Assembly (NCBI GenBank): GCA_017407205.1
Contig: JAFQXA010000004.1
Location: 1 to 38,995 of the forward strand
Origin: Clostridia bacterium
GTDB lineage: Bacteria; Bacillota; Clostridia; Christensenellales; CAG-138
Direction of reading: 5' to 3'
Length of the DNA: 38,995 nucleotides
In this document: one piece after another, positions 14,869 through 22,191 of the stretch
How the letters are laid out: each line of letters starts with the position of its first letter
Numbering within the stretch: the stretch's first letter is position 1
Program-made: the position numbers and the translations under genes
The notes under the pieces: model-generated
Databases searched by the model: none
Seen by the model: the letters and a program-made list of their open reading frames with translations, nothing else
Told to the model about the DNA's origin: nothing

Positions 14869-15732
14869 ATGGCAGTAAAAGCAAAAAAGAGTCTCGGTAA
14901 AGGGCTCGACGCACTTTTTACCAATATTGAAGCCGAAACCTCGAGCGAAAACATAAAAAATGTTGATATACACCTGATTGATACAAACTCAGAACAGCCC
15001 CGAAAGGAATTTAATGAGGAAAAGCTCAATGAGCTTGCAGAGTCGATAAAAAGACACGGCATAGTTCAGCCGATAGTCGTAAGGAAAAACGGCGGAAGAT
15101 TTATAATTATTGCAGGGGAAAGAAGATTTCGGGCAGCGCGCATTGCCTGCCTTACATCAGTTCCCGTTATAGTAAAGGATTTGGCTGATGACGAGAGCAT
15201 GGAGATCGCACTCATTGAAAATATACAGCGTGAGGACTTAAATCCCGTTGAAGAGGCAATGGCAATAAGATTTTTGATGCACAGGCACGACCTCACACAG
15301 CAGGAAGTCGCACAGAGACTCGGCAAAAGCCGTCCTGCAATAGCAAACTCATTGAGGCTTTTAAATCTTCCCGATGCTGTGCTCGCACTTTTAAAGCAGG
15401 GCAAAATACAGTCAGGGCACGCACGCGCACTCGTTGCGATAAAGGACGATGCAAAAATGGCAGAGCTTGCTGAAAAAATCGTTAAGAACGATATGTCGGT
15501 AAGGGAAACGGAGCAGGCTGTCAAGGCGATAAACGATGGAGGCGAAGCAAAGGAAGCTCCCGCAAAAAGCACAAAAACAAAAAGCCCCGAAATTTTAGCG
15601 GCAACGAGGAGATTTCGCGAAAAGCTCAATACCAAGGTAACAATAAACGGCACCGAGGACAGCGGAAAAATAGTTATCGAATACTATTCCAAAGAAGATT
15701 TACAGGCTATATACGATATAATTTCAAACTGA
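14869..15732 (+). CDS. parB: Chromosome partitioning protein ParB/Spo0J
   Basis: The 287-residue protein is a CTP-dependent DNA clamp that loads at parS and recruits ParA and condensin. The N-terminal ParA-stimulating peptide KKSLGKGLDALF is intact (6-17). The CTPase motifs are GERRFRA (83-89) and ENIQREDLNPVEEA (117-130), the helix-turn-helix is TQQEVAQRLGKSRPAIANS (143-161), and a C-terminal dimerisation domain with a basic segment follows a flexible linker (about 215-235). The start ATG has AAGGAAGG upstream. It forms a two-gene operon with parA and ends at a terminator. Confidence 0.96.
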   Translation: MAVKAKKSLGKGLDALFTNIEAETSSENIKNVDIHLIDTNSEQPRKEFNEEKLNELAESIKRHGIVQPIVVRKNGGRFIIIAGERRFRAARIACLTSVPVIVKDLADDESMEIALIENIQREDLNPVEEAMAIRFLMHRHDLTQQEVAQRLGKSRPAIANSLRLLNLPDAVLALLKQGKIQSGHARALVAIKDDAKMAELAEKIVKNDMSVRETEQAVKAINDGGEAKEAPAKSTKTKSPEILAATRRFREKLNTKVTINGTEDSGKIVIEYYSKEDLQAIYDIISN

Positions 15733-15752
15733 CAAATTAAAAAGCTCCATGT

Positions 15753-15790
15753 GGGAGACACTTTGTAAGGAAGTTGTCTCCCTTTTGCTT
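15753..15790 (+). terminator. Rho-independent terminator of parAB
   Basis: The stem GGGAGACA (15753-15760) with TGTCTCCC (15775-15782), extended by a bulged ACTT/AAGT, is followed by TTTTGCTTTTT. It starts 20 bp after the parB stop. Confidence 0.85.
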
Positions 15791-15821
15791 TTTCAGCCTT
15801 TTCGCTATGTGTTGCACGAAG

Positions 15822-15871
15822 AACAAACAGCTCACTTCCCAAAATTGAAAAAATATTGATTTTGGGAAGTG
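15822..15871. repeat. 50-bp direct repeat, left copy, bracketing the ATPase gene
   Basis: The copy is identical over 50 bp to 17092-17141. Each contains a 13-bp perfect inverted repeat, CACTTCCCAAAAT (15833-15845) and ATTTTGGGAAGTG (15859-15871), with 13 nt between. In the right copy the first half encodes the last codons and stop of the ATPase (NKQLTSQN). The left copy also carries that peptide and stop, as if it were the scar of an earlier identical gene end. Confidence 0.95.
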
Positions 15872-15884
15872 GACGGGATATAAT
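15856..15884 (+). promoter_or_regulatory. ATPase promoter with -35 inside the direct repeat
   Basis: TTGATT (15856-15861) lies in the left direct repeat and TATAAT (15879-15884) just outside it, with a 17-bp spacer. The right arm of the repeat's palindrome (15859-15871) fills the spacer, so a protein binding the palindrome would control the gene. The right repeat copy has no -10 at the same place. Confidence 0.65.
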
Positions 15885-15906
15885 AACTTTAAAGAGGTGA
15901 TTTGCT

Positions 15907-17118
15907 ATGAAACTGATTGAAAGAAAACAGTACTTGGATAAAATGATTAATGTCATCGGAACTCCCGATATTAAAGTATTGACAGGTGTCAGACGTTCCG
16001 GCAAATCGAAGCTGTTGGAAGCTTTCAGGACTTACATACACAATAATATTCCCAACGCTAATATTATTCATATTAATTTTAACTTATCGAAGTACGATAA
16101 TCTTAAAGAATACAAAACTCTTAATGAATACATCGAAAACAGTTATACAGAGGGTAAGGAGAATTTCGTTTTAATAGACGAAATTCAAATGTGCCATAAC
16201 TTTGAGCTGTGCATAAACAATCTGCACGCAACAGAGATGTACGATATTTACATCACAGGCTCAAACGCCTTCATGCTCAGCTCGGATTTAGCAACACTGT
16301 TTACCGGCAGAACCTTTGAAATCAAGGTATATCCGTTTTCTTTTTGTGAGTATGTTCAGTACTTTGAATTAACAGATAAATACACTGCTTTTGATGCCTA
16401 TATGCTTGAAGGCGGAATGTCCGGTTCTTATTTGTATAAAGAACAGGAAGATAAATATGATTATATCGAAACGGTTTTTGACACTTTAATTTTAAGGGAT
16501 ATAGGCCAGAAATATAAAATTAAAAATTCTGCTTTGATGGGTAGAATTTCTCAGTTCTTAATGGATAACATATCCAATTTAACATCGGCAAGAAGTATTG
16601 CCGATACGCTTACTTCAAACAAGGATAAAATTAATCATAAGACTGTCAATAACTATTTGGGTTATCTTTGCAATGCTTTTGCCTTCTATAAGTTCCGCAG
16701 ATATGATATTAAAGGTAAAAAGTATCTTGTCTCTAATGATAAGTATTATTTGAGTGACCATACATTCCGTTATGCCAAACTTGGTACTAAAAACTTAGAT
16801 AATGGCAGAGTGATTGAAAATATTGTCGCAATGGAATTACTTAGACGAGGCTATGAAGTTTATGTAGGCGTTTTGTATAAAAAAGAAATTGATTTTGTTG
16901 CTGTAAAAAGGAGCGAAAAGCTTTATATTCAAGTTTCGGACAATATAACTCATCCGGATACCTTTAAGCGTGAAGTAGAGCCTTTGCTTAAAATTAAAGA
17001 TGCCTATCCCAAAACGGTAATAGCACGGACAAGAAATCCCGAATATCAATATGAGGGCATTAAAATTGTTGATGTAGCAGATTGGCTGCTCAACAAACAG
17101 CTCACTTCCCAAAATTGA
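15907..17118 (+). CDS. AAA-type ATPase with C-terminal DUF4143 (nuclease-fold) domain
   Basis: The 403-residue protein has an N-terminal P-loop ATPase domain: Walker A GVRRSGKS (27-34), Walker B FVLIDEIQ (87-94) and sensor-1-like YITGSNAFM (115-123). A winged-helix region follows (about 210-262). The C-terminal DUF4143 domain has ENIVAMELLRRGYEVYV, then EIDFV (327-331) and LYIQV (339-343), a pattern like a PD-(D/E)XK nuclease core. The family is common and often multi-copy in gut anaerobes; its role is unknown, and mobile-element or defence functions have been suggested only by association. Base usage is visibly more AT-rich than in parB or the EPS genes, supporting acquisition. Start ATG follows AAAGAGGTGA. 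It is bracketed by exact 50-bp repeats, the right one containing its stop codon. Confidence 0.88.
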   Translation: MKLIERKQYLDKMINVIGTPDIKVLTGVRRSGKSKLLEAFRTYIHNNIPNANIIHINFNLSKYDNLKEYKTLNEYIENSYTEGKENFVLIDEIQMCHNFELCINNLHATEMYDIYITGSNAFMLSSDLATLFTGRTFEIKVYPFSFCEYVQYFELTDKYTAFDAYMLEGGMSGSYLYKEQEDKYDYIETVFDTLILRDIGQKYKIKNSALMGRISQFLMDNISNLTSARSIADTLTSNKDKINHKTVNNYLGYLCNAFAFYKFRRYDIKGKKYLVSNDKYYLSDHTFRYAKLGTKNLDNGRVIENIVAMELLRRGYEVYVGVLYKKEIDFVAVKRSEKLYIQVSDNITHPDTFKREVEPLLKIKDAYPKTVIARTRNPEYQYEGIKIVDVADWLLNKQLTSQN

Positions 17119-17141
17119 AAAAATATTGATTTTGGGAAGTG
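17092..17141. repeat. 50-bp direct repeat, right copy
   Basis: Identical to 15822-15871. The first 27 bp form the 3' end of the ATPase gene including the stop TGA (17116-17118); the inverted-repeat arms are at 17103-17115 and 17129-17141. Sequence outside the copy differs at once on both sides. Confidence 0.95.
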
Positions 17142-17176
17142 CGGTAATTGTTCTGTGTGCCACACCTCGCAATAAG

Positions 17177-17210
17177 AAAGCACAACCTTTTTTGTGGTTG
17201 TGCTTTTGAT
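17177..17210. terminator. Bidirectional terminator between ATPase and sugar transferase
   Basis: The 11-bp stem AAAGCACAACC (17177-17187) with GGTTGTGCTTT (17196-17206) is followed by TTGATTTTTT on the plus strand and preceded by an A-rich stretch serving the minus strand. It lies between two convergent genes. Confidence 0.8.
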
Positions 17211-17213
17211 TTT

Positions 17214-17906
17214 TTATCTTGCGCCTTTGTGGTTGACTGCAAGGGGTAATGTCATGAATATGCACTTGAGATCAAGCCAGAACGAACGCCTTTCGATATA
17301 CTCAAGGTCGAATATAATCTTTTCTTCGGGTTTTAGCTCGTATCCGCCGTGTATCTGTGCCCAACCTGTCAGACCGGGCTTTACCTTCAGGCGGTACTTG
17401 AAATGAGGAATGTCCCTGTCAAACTTATCATAGAAAATCTGACGCTCGGGACGCGGGCCCACAAAGCTCATATTTCCCGTGAATATGTTTATAAGCTGGG
17501 GAAGCTCGTCTATTCTTGAATTTCTTAAGAATCTTCCGACTCTCGTTACACGTGAATCGTTTTTCTTTGCCCACATTGCGCCGTGCTTTTCAGCATCCTT
17601 TACCATGGAACGAAACTTTATTATTTTAAAAGGCTTTCCGTTCATTCCCAAACGCTCCTGTGTGAAAAATGCAGGGCCCTCGGAATCAAGCCTTATTATT
17701 ATCGCAATCAAGATGAACGGAATTATTAAAACTATAAGTGCAAGCCCTGAAACTACAAGGTCAAAAGCTCTTTTCATAAACAGGTAAAACGCATCGTTTT
17801 CACGAAGTATGGGTTCTGATACGATTTCAGTTGAAATTGGGAAAGAAGTTGCAGCGGCCGCTGAAAAATTTGGTTTATTTTTTACAGAGTTTTTCCTTGA
17901 AGCCAA
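17214..17906 (-). CDS. Undecaprenyl-phosphate sugar-phosphate transferase (exopolysaccharide initiation)
   Basis: The protein (230 aa from the chosen start) is a bacterial sugar transferase, PF02397 type, moving a sugar-1-phosphate from a UDP-sugar to undecaprenyl phosphate at the membrane, the first step of polymer synthesis. A single membrane helix (FDLVVSGLALIVLIIPF) is followed by FFTQERLGMNGKPF, IIKFRSMVKDA, the basic-acidic RIDELPQLINIFTGNMSFVG, PRPE and VKPGLTGWAQI. The TTG at 17906 is preferred because GGGAGGTG lies 8 nt before it. The longer in-frame ATG at 17969 lies inside the promoter (17941-17969) and cannot be used from that transcript. Divergent from the cps-type genes to the right. 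The sugar cannot be told from sequence. Confidence 0.92.
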   Translation of the reverse strand: MASRKNSVKNKPNFSAAAATSFPISTEIVSEPILRENDAFYLFMKRAFDLVVSGLALIVLIIPFILIAIIIRLDSEGPAFFTQERLGMNGKPFKIIKFRSMVKDAEKHGAMWAKKNDSRVTRVGRFLRNSRIDELPQLINIFTGNMSFVGPRPERQIFYDKFDRDIPHFKYRLKVKPGLTGWAQIHGGYELKPEEKIIFDLEYIERRSFWLDLKCIFMTLPLAVNHKGAR

Positions 17907-17940
17907 TAAAACCACACCTCCCATTTTTATTATCCAAGTG

Positions 17941-17969
17941 ATTTTAACATGTGCAATATCAGACGTCAA
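17941..17969 (-). promoter_or_regulatory. Promoter of the sugar transferase gene
   Basis: On the minus strand TTGACG (17969-17964) and TAAAAT (17946-17941) are 17 bp apart, followed about 25 nt later by the GGGAGGTG ribosome binding site. This decides against the upstream ATG start. Confidence 0.8.
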
Positions 17970-18020
17970 TTAAAGCGAAAATTGTTTATAAAATGGTAAT
18001 AATTTCGGAGCGTTATCGGT

Positions 18021-18049
18021 TTGACTCAACGGTAAATATATGTTAAACT
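18021..18049 (+). promoter_or_regulatory. Promoter of the EPS regulatory operon
   Basis: TTGACT (18021-18026) and TAAACT (18044-18049) with a 17-bp spacer lie about 90 bp before the ATG of the S11-like gene. The divergent sugar transferase promoter is 52 bp away, so the two could be co-regulated. Confidence 0.65.
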
Positions 18050-18137
18050 GCAAGGTGTTGCTATATAGTTTTATGTTGTAATTTTACGGAAAATTGTGAT
18101 ATGAAATACACTTAAATTGCGGAGGTGCTGTTTTTCT

Positions 18138-19529
18138 ATGAGAAAACAACGCGTGCTTGCTCTGTTCACGGCTTTTGTTATTTCCTTAACAATGTTATTC
18201 CCCCTTGGCGTTTTTTCAAATGCCGAGGTGACATTTACAAAGCCGATAGCTACAAGCAGTATTACACCGTCTAATCTTGACAGAAACCATTTTCAGGGAG
18301 CATTGCTCATTGATATGCAGGGCGATTCGCTTTTGTATGCAACCGGTAGTGCTGACGAGAAGATGCCTGTCTGCTCAGGCATAGTTACGATGATGACATT
18401 ATACCTTTCGGCAGTCAATCTTTCTTCAGACACCGTTATAACTTGCGGAGAAGATGTTGAAAAGTATGACGGTATCGGTCTTAAGGAGGGTGTTCAGCTT
18501 GCTGTTTGTGACCTTATAGCGGCTGTGCTTTATGAGGGTGCAGAGGATGCGCTTTCTGCTTTGACCTCGTATCTTGAAGAAACATTCACGACGGCGGGCA
18601 AGGAGTTCTTGACAGTCATGAATGAAACAGCATCGGTTCTTTCAATGAAATCCACATATTACTCAAACACAGAGGGCAAGTATGACCCCATGGCCTGCAC
18701 AAGCATGAGGGATGTTGCAATACTCTCTGAAGCATTGTATTCACAGCCCATGGTAAAGGAAGCACTTGTCAATGAAGAGAAATCCATTTCTTCAACTGAC
18801 GGTGATTTTAAAAAGACCTTGAAAACAAGCACGGCTGTTGAGCTTAGCAAAACAACGGTATTTCTTTTCGGTTCGGGCTCTGCTGACGAGGGCGGTGCGG
18901 TATCGCTTGTCGCTGTGCGTGATTCCCGTCCGCTTTTGCTTGTTCTTTCGCTTAATTCCAAGACGATAAGGTACTCAAAGAATGCGGAAACGCTCTTCGA
19001 TTTCGGATATGATGAATTTGTAAATGTTGATTTTGTCGAAATGGCAAAGGAGCTTGCAAAAAGTGCTGTGGCAACAGTTGACCAAATAGAAGTTACGGGC
19101 TTTGAAATGGTGGAAACAGAAGGCGTTTCAATGTACGAATCTGTTTCAAAAGCTCTGTCGGGCAGTATATTGGAAAACGCTTCCGCATTTTCGGTAGTTT
19201 CTTCAGCCCCTGTTGTTGACGGCGAAACCGTTACGGCGAACCTGTCGCTTCGGTACCTCAATACCAACGAAATAGCTTCATTTGAGGCAATGGCACAGGC
19301 GCCTGAAGAGCTTAAGGTGCTTTATGCAACGCCGACGCCGCTTTCAACGAGCACGGGTTATGAGAACACCGTTCATCATACGCCTTCTGCGGTAACGCCC
19401 CAGCCTGCCGCTTCGGAAGAAGCAGAGAATCCTTATACATGGATCATATACATCGGTGTAGTGCTCTTTGCAGGCATTGCCGTAATAGCAGTTGCGGAAC
19501 GAATCAAGAAAAACATGATGATGAAGTAA
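18138..19529 (+). CDS. Degenerate S11 (DD-carboxypeptidase-like) exported membrane protein
   Basis: The 463-residue protein has a signal peptide (1-29) and a C-terminal membrane helix (about 436-455) with a short basic tail. Residues about 50-290 follow the S11 D-alanyl-D-alanine carboxypeptidase fold, best seen in MNETASVLSMKSTYYSNTEG and TSMRDVAILSEAL. All three catalytic motifs are changed. The SxxK site reads PVCSGIVTMMT (S80, but V83 in place of lysine), the SxN site reads LYEGAEDA, and the KTG strand reads FLFGSGSADEGG. It should therefore not cleave peptidoglycan and is better seen as a binding or scaffold protein. The region 290-400 is beta-rich and proline/threonine-rich near the end. 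The ATG at 18138 follows GGAGGTG; the TTG at 18117 is less likely. First gene of the EPS operon. Confidence 0.8.
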   Translation: MRKQRVLALFTAFVISLTMLFPLGVFSNAEVTFTKPIATSSITPSNLDRNHFQGALLIDMQGDSLLYATGSADEKMPVCSGIVTMMTLYLSAVNLSSDTVITCGEDVEKYDGIGLKEGVQLAVCDLIAAVLYEGAEDALSALTSYLEETFTTAGKEFLTVMNETASVLSMKSTYYSNTEGKYDPMACTSMRDVAILSEALYSQPMVKEALVNEEKSISSTDGDFKKTLKTSTAVELSKTTVFLFGSGSADEGGAVSLVAVRDSRPLLLVLSLNSKTIRYSKNAETLFDFGYDEFVNVDFVEMAKELAKSAVATVDQIEVTGFEMVETEGVSMYESVSKALSGSILENASAFSVVSSAPVVDGETVTANLSLRYLNTNEIASFEAMAQAPEELKVLYATPTPLSTSTGYENTVHHTPSAVTPQPAASEEAENPYTWIIYIGVVLFAGIAVIAVAERIKKNMMMK

Positions 19530-19556
19530 AGAATATATTTAAACGAGGTAAGTAAG

Positions 19557-20219
19557 ATGACATTCAAACAAATATTAAACCTGCTGCTTAACCGCATTTA
19601 TATTATTGTCGGTATACCGCTTATAGCGATGATTGCAACGATCGTGGTCGTTTTCAATTTTGTGGACCCCACATATACAGCTTTTACGACAATATATGTT
19701 CTTAACAAGACGGATGAAGAGCTTACACAGCAGGATATCAAGGCAAGTGAAGCGTTAACGAGCGACTACAAGGAAATCGCAATGAGCTACGGTGTTCTTG
19801 ATACCGTCGCACAGGAGTTTGGCTATGCATCAAAGGGCGATTTGCTTGATGTTTACAACGTATCGGTAACTCCTATATCCGACACCCGTATAATGAAGAT
19901 ATCCGTTTCGGGCAAGGACAAAACGATGGTTGACGATGTTGCAAACACGATAGGCCATTATTTCAAGATCAACGCTTTGAGAATAATGAAGCTTGACAAT
20001 ATCGAAATCGTGGACCAGGCAAAAGAACCGATCAGTCCCTCAGCTCCCAATAAGACGGCAAGCGTAATAATCGCAGGTGCAGCAAGCTTCATGTTTGCTC
20101 TTGCAATAGTAATGCTTGCGGAAGCTTTGAACACAACGATACGTACTTCTGAGGATGTGGAGAGAGTTCTCGGCTTGCCCATACTCGCAAAAATACCCAA
20201 GATGGAAGAGGTAGAATAA
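19557..20219 (+). CDS. Chain-length determinant / kinase activator, CpsC-YveK type
   Basis: The 220-residue protein has two membrane helices, at about 16-36 and 168-190, with an extracytoplasmic domain between them, as in Wzz/CpsC/YveK proteins that set polymer length. The proline-rich SPSAPNKTAS motif before the second helix and the cytosolic tail RTSEDVERVLGLPILAKIP, which activates the partner tyrosine kinase, are both present. AGGTAAGTAAG precedes the ATG. It is 1 bp from the kinase gene; in Firmicutes the activator and kinase are separate chains as here. Confidence 0.92.
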   Translation: MTFKQILNLLLNRIYIIVGIPLIAMIATIVVVFNFVDPTYTAFTTIYVLNKTDEELTQQDIKASEALTSDYKEIAMSYGVLDTVAQEFGYASKGDLLDVYNVSVTPISDTRIMKISVSGKDKTMVDDVANTIGHYFKINALRIMKLDNIEIVDQAKEPISPSAPNKTASVIIAGAASFMFALAIVMLAEALNTTIRTSEDVERVLGLPILAKIPKMEEVE

Positions 20220-20220
20220 T

Positions 20221-20946
20221 ATGGCAAACGGAAATATAATTGATCAATACCGTGCAGAGCGTGCTGCATACAAGGATTCTGTAAGAACACTGCGCACAAA
20301 CATACAGTTTGCCGACATAGATAACGGCATACATACAATCGTTATAACAAGCGTTATGCCCAGTGAGGGTAAGTCTCTTACATCAATAACGCTCGCAATC
20401 TCAATGACGGAATACGGCAAGCGTACACTTTTGGTCGATGCAGACTGCCGCCGTCCTACGCTTGCGGGAATGCTCAAACAGCGTCCGTCCGTAGGACTTC
20501 CGCAGGTCTTGGCAGGAACTGTATCGCTCCTTGATGCGATAGTTCCCACGGCACAGGAGGGCTTGTTCTTCCTCGATTCGGAAACGCTTGCAAACCCCGT
20601 TGAAGTTTTAAGCTCCAGGCGCTGCAGTGAGCTTATTGCCGAGATGCGCAAGCATTTTGACGTCATAATATTTGATACTCCTCCGCTTTGCTCATTCATT
20701 GAGGCGGCAGTTCTCTCCTCAAAGGTTGACGGTACGGTCCTGATTGTTTCGCCCGGTATGACGGATGCTGACAAAGCAGTCGAAGCTATTGACCAGCTCA
20801 ATAAGGCTAACGCTAAAATACTCGGCGTAGTATTAAACGGTGTTCCGGACAGCTACATAAGCGATTACTATTACCGCCGCAAGAAAAAATCAGCAATCAA
20901 GAAAAATCCGCTTTTTATCAAGAAAAAGAAAAAGGGCAATAAATAA
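20221..20946 (+). CDS. Bacterial tyrosine kinase, CpsD-YwqD type
   Basis: The 241-residue cytosolic BY-kinase autophosphorylates on C-terminal tyrosines and controls exopolysaccharide assembly. Walker A is SVMPSEGKS (44-52), Walker A' is LLVDADCRRP (70-79) and Walker B is VIIFDTPP (about 155). The tyrosine cluster DSYISDYYYRR (about 211-221) is followed by a very basic tail rather than lying at the extreme C-terminus. It needs the CpsC-type protein upstream for activation and the PHP phosphatase downstream for reversal, and all three lie together. Confidence 0.93.
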   Translation: MANGNIIDQYRAERAAYKDSVRTLRTNIQFADIDNGIHTIVITSVMPSEGKSLTSITLAISMTEYGKRTLLVDADCRRPTLAGMLKQRPSVGLPQVLAGTVSLLDAIVPTAQEGLFFLDSETLANPVEVLSSRRCSELIAEMRKHFDVIIFDTPPLCSFIEAAVLSSKVDGTVLIVSPGMTDADKAVEAIDQLNKANAKILGVVLNGVPDSYISDYYYRRKKKSAIKKNPLFIKKKKKGNK

Positions 20947-20973
20947 TAAGAGCTTGTTTTTAAAGTACGGCGT

Positions 20974-21639
20974 ATGATAGATATTCATAATCATATAATT
21001 TTCGGCTTGGATGACGGTGCTCGCTCTCAAAATGAAACAAAAGCGATGCTCAAAGCCGCAAAGCAGGCTTCAATAAAGGTACTCGTCGGCACGCCCCACG
21101 TAAGAAAAGAGCCGCTTGACCCGACGCTCGTAATGCCGAGATATGAAAAAACGGCAGAAATGGCAGCATCGCTCGGCATACGCTTTTTGATGGGTGCCGA
21201 GGTTTTCCATGCCGTAGCAATGAGTATGGATAAGGAAACGCTCCTGCGCCATTGCATACAGGGCACAAACACATTATTGCTTGAATTTTCCTACGATACA
21301 CTTCCTGCAAACTATGAAAAGCTTATAATTCATCTTCAGAGGCAGGGTGTAAACATCATAGTCGCACATCCTGAACGCTACGAGGTAATGCAGCGGAACA
21401 TTGAAATTCCAAAACGCCTTGTTGCCTTGGGCTGTGAGCTTCAGGTCGATGCGGAAAGTCTCAACGGCGGATTTCTCTCCAAGGCAAAAAAATGTGCAAA
21501 GCAGCTCATAAAGCAAAAGCTTGTTCACAACATCTCGTCGGACGCTCACGAAAAGGCGGATTATGCGGTCTACGCCAAAATCATGAAAAAATACGGCGAC
21601 AAACTGAGGCATTCATATTTTCTCGAAGATTTGAAGTGA
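20974..21639 (+). CDS. PHP-type tyrosine-protein phosphatase, CpsB-YwqE
   Basis: The 221-residue protein is a manganese-dependent PHP-domain phosphatase acting on the phosphotyrosines of the neighbouring kinase. Metal-binding motifs are IDIHNHIIFGLDDG (H5, H7, with D13-D14), GTPHVRKE, FLMGAEV, IVAHPERYE and ISSDAHEK. Length is close to the 240-255 of the family. It is 27 bp after the kinase with no clear ribosome binding site. The gene ends 7 bp before a composite three-hairpin element. Confidence 0.93.
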   Translation: MIDIHNHIIFGLDDGARSQNETKAMLKAAKQASIKVLVGTPHVRKEPLDPTLVMPRYEKTAEMAASLGIRFLMGAEVFHAVAMSMDKETLLRHCIQGTNTLLLEFSYDTLPANYEKLIIHLQRQGVNIIVAHPERYEVMQRNIEIPKRLVALGCELQVDAESLNGGFLSKAKKCAKQLIKQKLVHNISSDAHEKADYAVYAKIMKKYGDKLRHSYFLEDLK

Positions 21640-21646
21640 GTTTTTT

Positions 21647-21742
21647 GTGGGGTTCCACCCCACGCCCCGATTACTTTTTGAAAAAAGTAATCAAAAACAA
21701 ATATATTCTCCGTCCGTCAAAAGGTGACGGACGGAGAATTTG
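21647..21742. repeat. Composite three-hairpin 3'-end element, copy 1
   Basis: In order: a GC-rich hairpin GTGGGGT-TCC-ACCCCAC (21647-21663); a hairpin GATTACTTTTT..AAAAGTAATC (21669-21692); the word CAAAAACAA (21692-21700); and a strong terminator with a perfect 14-bp stem (21705-21718 with 21726-21739). The same order is found at 22595-22693 (reverse) and 37365-37459. It starts 8 bp after the phosphatase stop and also serves as terminator for the convergent XRE gene. Confidence 0.8.
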
Positions 21743-21744
21743 TT

Positions 21745-21987
21745 TTATATGATTTCTTGCTCAAGGTTATCAAACAATGGTGAATTAAAAAACTCTTTTA
21801 TGTCAATATTCAAACCGTCACAAAGCTTTTTAATAGTAGAAATTGTTGTGCTGTTATTTCTTCCGCAAGTAATGTTGTTTAAAGTCGATTGCGTTATTCC
21901 TGAAATCGTTGCCAGCTTATTAACTGTCAGATTGTGGCTATTGCACAATTCTATAATTCTTAATCTTACCGCATTCCCGATACGCAC
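21745..21987 (-). CDS. Small XRE-family DNA-binding protein
   Basis: The 80-residue protein is almost entirely a helix-turn-helix domain of the XRE (Cro/C1) type: LRIIELCNSHNLTVNKLATI, SGITQSTLNNITCGRN (recognition helix) and TISTIKKLCDGLNIDIKEFF. It lacks a sensor domain, so it may be regulated by partner or abundance. It starts at GTG with TTTGGAG upstream. It is convergent with the EPS operon and divergent from the small cysteine-rich gene. Target unknown. Confidence 0.82.
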   Translation of the reverse strand: MRIGNAVRLRIIELCNSHNLTVNKLATISGITQSTLNNITCGRNNSTTISTIKKLCDGLNIDIKEFFNSPLFDNLEQEII

Positions 21988-22054
21988 AAAATCACTCCAA
22001 AGGCATTTTTTATTATGGTAACCATTTTGAGTTTGAAAAATTACCTCTTTTGAG

Positions 22055-22083
22055 TTGACTTGGTTTAATTTGTATATTATAAT
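22055..22083 (+). promoter_or_regulatory. Promoter of the small cysteine-rich protein gene
   Basis: TTGACT (22055-22060) and TATAAT (22078-22083) with a 17-bp spacer lie 108 bp upstream of the ATG at 22192. Confidence 0.75.
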
Positions 22084-22191
22084 GGCGAAAAATCGAAGAA
22101 CAGTTCTGTGCGTTGGATTTATTGTCTATATAAAATCCTTTGGCACGAGAAAAATGATGTCTCTACACTAATACTTCATGGAGGTGTTACA

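Noticed and set aside
15907..17118. DUF4143 ATPase as a transposase of an insertion sequence
   Set aside because: No DDE, serine or tyrosine recombinase motif is present and the bracketing repeats are direct 50-bp repeats, not terminal inverted repeats with short target duplications.
17540..17560. Third parS-like site (TTACACGTGAAT)
   Set aside because: Only the core CACGTGAA matches; the outer bases differ from the perfect palindromes at 13997 and 14398.
17907..17969. Longer N-terminus of the sugar transferase
   Set aside because: The ATG at 17969 lies inside the TTGACG-17-TAAAAT promoter; the TTG at 17906 has the ribosome binding site.
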